From: JABDKJ01 sp964609215
Lineage (GTDB): Bacteria; Bacteroidota; Bacteroidia; Flavobacteriales_D; JABDKJ01
DNA: 64,000 bases
Assembly (NCBI GenBank): GCA_964609215.1
Contig: CAZSQZ010000005.1
Location: 62,001-126,000, forward strand
Direction: 5' to 3'
In this document: piece by piece, positions 62,682 to 64,000 of the stretch
How positions within the stretch are numbered: position 1 is the stretch's first letter
How the letters are laid out: each line of letters begins with the position of its first letter
Program-made: the position numbers and the translations under genes
Notes under the pieces: model-generated
The model's database searches: none
What the model was told of the DNA's origin: nothing
The model's input: the letters and a program-made list of their open reading frames with translations, nothing else

Positions 62682-63602
62682 TCAAAATATAGACAACCTA
62701 GATTTTGTGGTAAATTCCTCAAGAAATTTCATTCCTCGATAAGAATTTCCCTTTGGATTTAGTCTAGGACTCCACACCGCAATGGCATACTTATCTGGAT
62801 GTATGGCTATTATTCCACCTCCTACTCCACTCTTTCCCGGAAGACCAACCTTAAAAGCAAACTCTCCTGACTCATCATAGAACCCGCAAGTTTGCATTAA
62901 TGCATTTATTCTTTTCGATTGACTCTCCGTCAAAATTGATTTACCAGATTGAACCACCTGCCCATTATTTGCTAGAAACAAAAACAATTCTGAAAGCTCC
63001 TTACAATTCATTTCTAAAGAACATAGGTTAAAATAGAAATCAAGTACATCCTCGGGTTCATTATTAATGTTACCTAGTGATTTAATGAAATTACAAAGGG
63101 CTACATTTCTGTATCCAACTGCTTTTTCGGACTCCGCTATTCTACTTGAGTAATCTATATCGGCATTATCATTTATACCCCTTACAAAGTCCAGAAAATC
63201 TTCTTTAGGGTTCTTTAAATTGCTAAGTAGAATATCTGATATCACTATCGCTCCAGCATTCAAAAAAGGATTTCTAGGTATTCCATTATCGGCCTCTAAT
63301 TGCACAAGAGAATTAAATGCGGTTCCAGATGGTTCTACTCCTACTCTGGTCCAAATATTATCTCCAAGAATGCGATAGGCCAAACTCAGAGAAAGTACCT
63401 TTGCAATACTTTGAATCGAGAATTTATCATTACAATTTCCGGTTCCACAAGCAATTTGATCAACAGTAGAAATATACACCCCAAAATTATCGGGATCAAC
63501 ACAAGACAACTCAGGGATGTAAGAAGCTGTTTCTCCTAGATTCTCTATATCTTTTATTTTTTTATATGCTTCTTGAATTACGTTTTCTAAGTTTACCTTC
63601 AT
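62682..63602 (-). CDS. glsA: Glutaminase
   Basis: Hydrolyses glutamine to glutamate and ammonia. The 306-residue length is typical. Signatures: 'FSIQSIAKV' with the catalytic SxxK pair (Ser65, Lys68), 'GVEPSGTAFNSLVQLE', 'GIPRNPFLNAGAIV' and 'PGKSGVGGGIIAIHP'. It is cytosolic. It is 22 bases from the DUF2200 gene upstream on the same strand. Confidence 0.95.
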   Translation of the reverse strand: MKVNLENVIQEAYKKIKDIENLGETASYIPELSCVDPDNFGVYISTVDQIACGTGNCNDKFSIQSIAKVLSLSLAYRILGDNIWTRVGVEPSGTAFNSLVQLEADNGIPRNPFLNAGAIVISDILLSNLKNPKEDFLDFVRGINDNADIDYSSRIAESEKAVGYRNVALCNFIKSLGNINNEPEDVLDFYFNLCSLEMNCKELSELFLFLANNGQVVQSGKSILTESQSKRINALMQTCGFYDESGEFAFKVGLPGKSGVGGGIIAIHPDKYAIAVWSPRLNPKGNSYRGMKFLEEFTTKSRLSIF

Positions 63603-63624
63603 TGCTCCTTTGTGGTATTTCTAT

Positions 63625-63993
63625 CTACTCTGCTTTTCTCAAGATTTTCTCCATCTTCCTACCCCTTGCCAACTCATCTACCAACTTGTCCATATACCTT
63701 CCCTTTTTTGTCAAGGGAGTTTCAATTTCTTCAATCCTATAACCACAGATAACTCCTTTTATCAAATGAGCATTTGGATTCAATTTTGCCTCAGCAAAAA
63801 AAGTCTCGAACGTCACTTTTTTGTCTATAAGCTCCTGCAGTTTTTTTTCATCAAAGCCCGTCAACCATTCTATCACTTGATGCAGTTCTTCTTTGGTCCT
63901 TCCTTTTTTCTCTATTCTGTTTAAATAATGAGGATATACAGATGCAAATGTCATTTTCGCAATTCTGGCATCGTGCTCAGGTGTCGTTTTCAT
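63625..63993 (-). CDS. DUF2200 family protein
   Basis: A 122-residue protein matching the DUF2200 pattern: 'IAKMTFASVYPHYLNRIEKKGRTKEELHQVIEWLTGF' region, 'FFAEAKLNPNAHLIKGVICGYRIEEIE' and 'MDKLVDELARGRKMEKIL'. Family function is unknown; it is small, cytosolic and widespread. It is complete in the window, starting at ATG 63993, and precedes glsA by 22 bases. Confidence 0.9.
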   Translation of the reverse strand: MKTTPEHDARIAKMTFASVYPHYLNRIEKKGRTKEELHQVIEWLTGFDEKKLQELIDKKVTFETFFAEAKLNPNAHLIKGVICGYRIEEIETPLTKKGRYMDKLVDELARGRKMEKILRKAE

Positions 63994-64000
63994 TTTCTAT

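Overview
The window is a stretch of about 35% GC chromosome from a member of the Bacteroidota, most likely Flavobacteriales (Cryomorphaceae/Crocinitomicaceae-like). The evidence is the set of seven secreted proteins with type IX secretion system (T9SS) C-terminal sorting domains, T9SS components PorT and a PorG-like barrel, a menaquinone methyltransferase next to porT, MeaB, TAnnTTTG -7 promoter boxes, few Shine-Dalgarno sequences and many TTG starts, often TTGAAA. I recognised no tRNA, rRNA, CRISPR array or complete insertion sequence.

Layout. 1-4253: tail of an unknown protein, a serine-hydrolase lipoprotein, a NAGPA-type phosphodiester glycosidase, a GT9 glycosyltransferase and a small YbjN-like secreted protein. 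4014-12649: two diverged copies of a block made of the 3' half of the ybjN-like gene plus a 605-residue FG-GAP/Cys-repeat T9SS cargo. Between them lies a five-gene persulfide/sulfane-sulfur operon (ArsR/BigR-type regulator, TauE permease, CstB-like MBL-rhodanese fusion, two YeeE/PmpAB-type membrane proteins). Decayed XRE-regulator 3' ends flank the second copy. 12667-29524: giant type B T9SS cargo, a DinB/ALDH/GNAT operon, three more T9SS cargos, a two-gene HNH nuclease cassette with an in-frame stop, a nitronate monooxygenase and the PorG-like barrel.

29525-37087: compact seven-gene minus-strand surface-polysaccharide operon (O-antigen ligase-like protein, two GT4s, SDR, AsnB, WcaF-like acetyltransferase, GT2). 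37220-50557: mostly housekeeping genes: YdcF, PIG-L deacetylase, methyltransferases, M1 peptidase, YbaB, 5-formyl-THF cycloligase, MeaB, aminotransferase, heptose-type PfkB kinase, UbiE, PorT, FAD oxidoreductase, GNAT and an unusual S26 signal peptidase. 50656-63993: secreted and envelope proteins (tandem-SASA esterase, DM13 T9SS protein, lipoprotein/barrel pair, TamA-like Omp85), SRPBCC, GNAT, a 57-residue conserved-looking small protein, TrmH-type methyltransferase, glutaminase and DUF2200.

The main points for follow-up are the duplicated cargo block with shuffled Cys-repeat modules around a sulfur operon, a 19-bp palindrome shared by two T9SS cargo promoters, promoter boxes 4-5 nt from TTG/GTG starts that predict leaderless mRNAs, a signal peptidase lacking its serine, an esterase with a dead tandem domain, and the interrupted HNH cassette.
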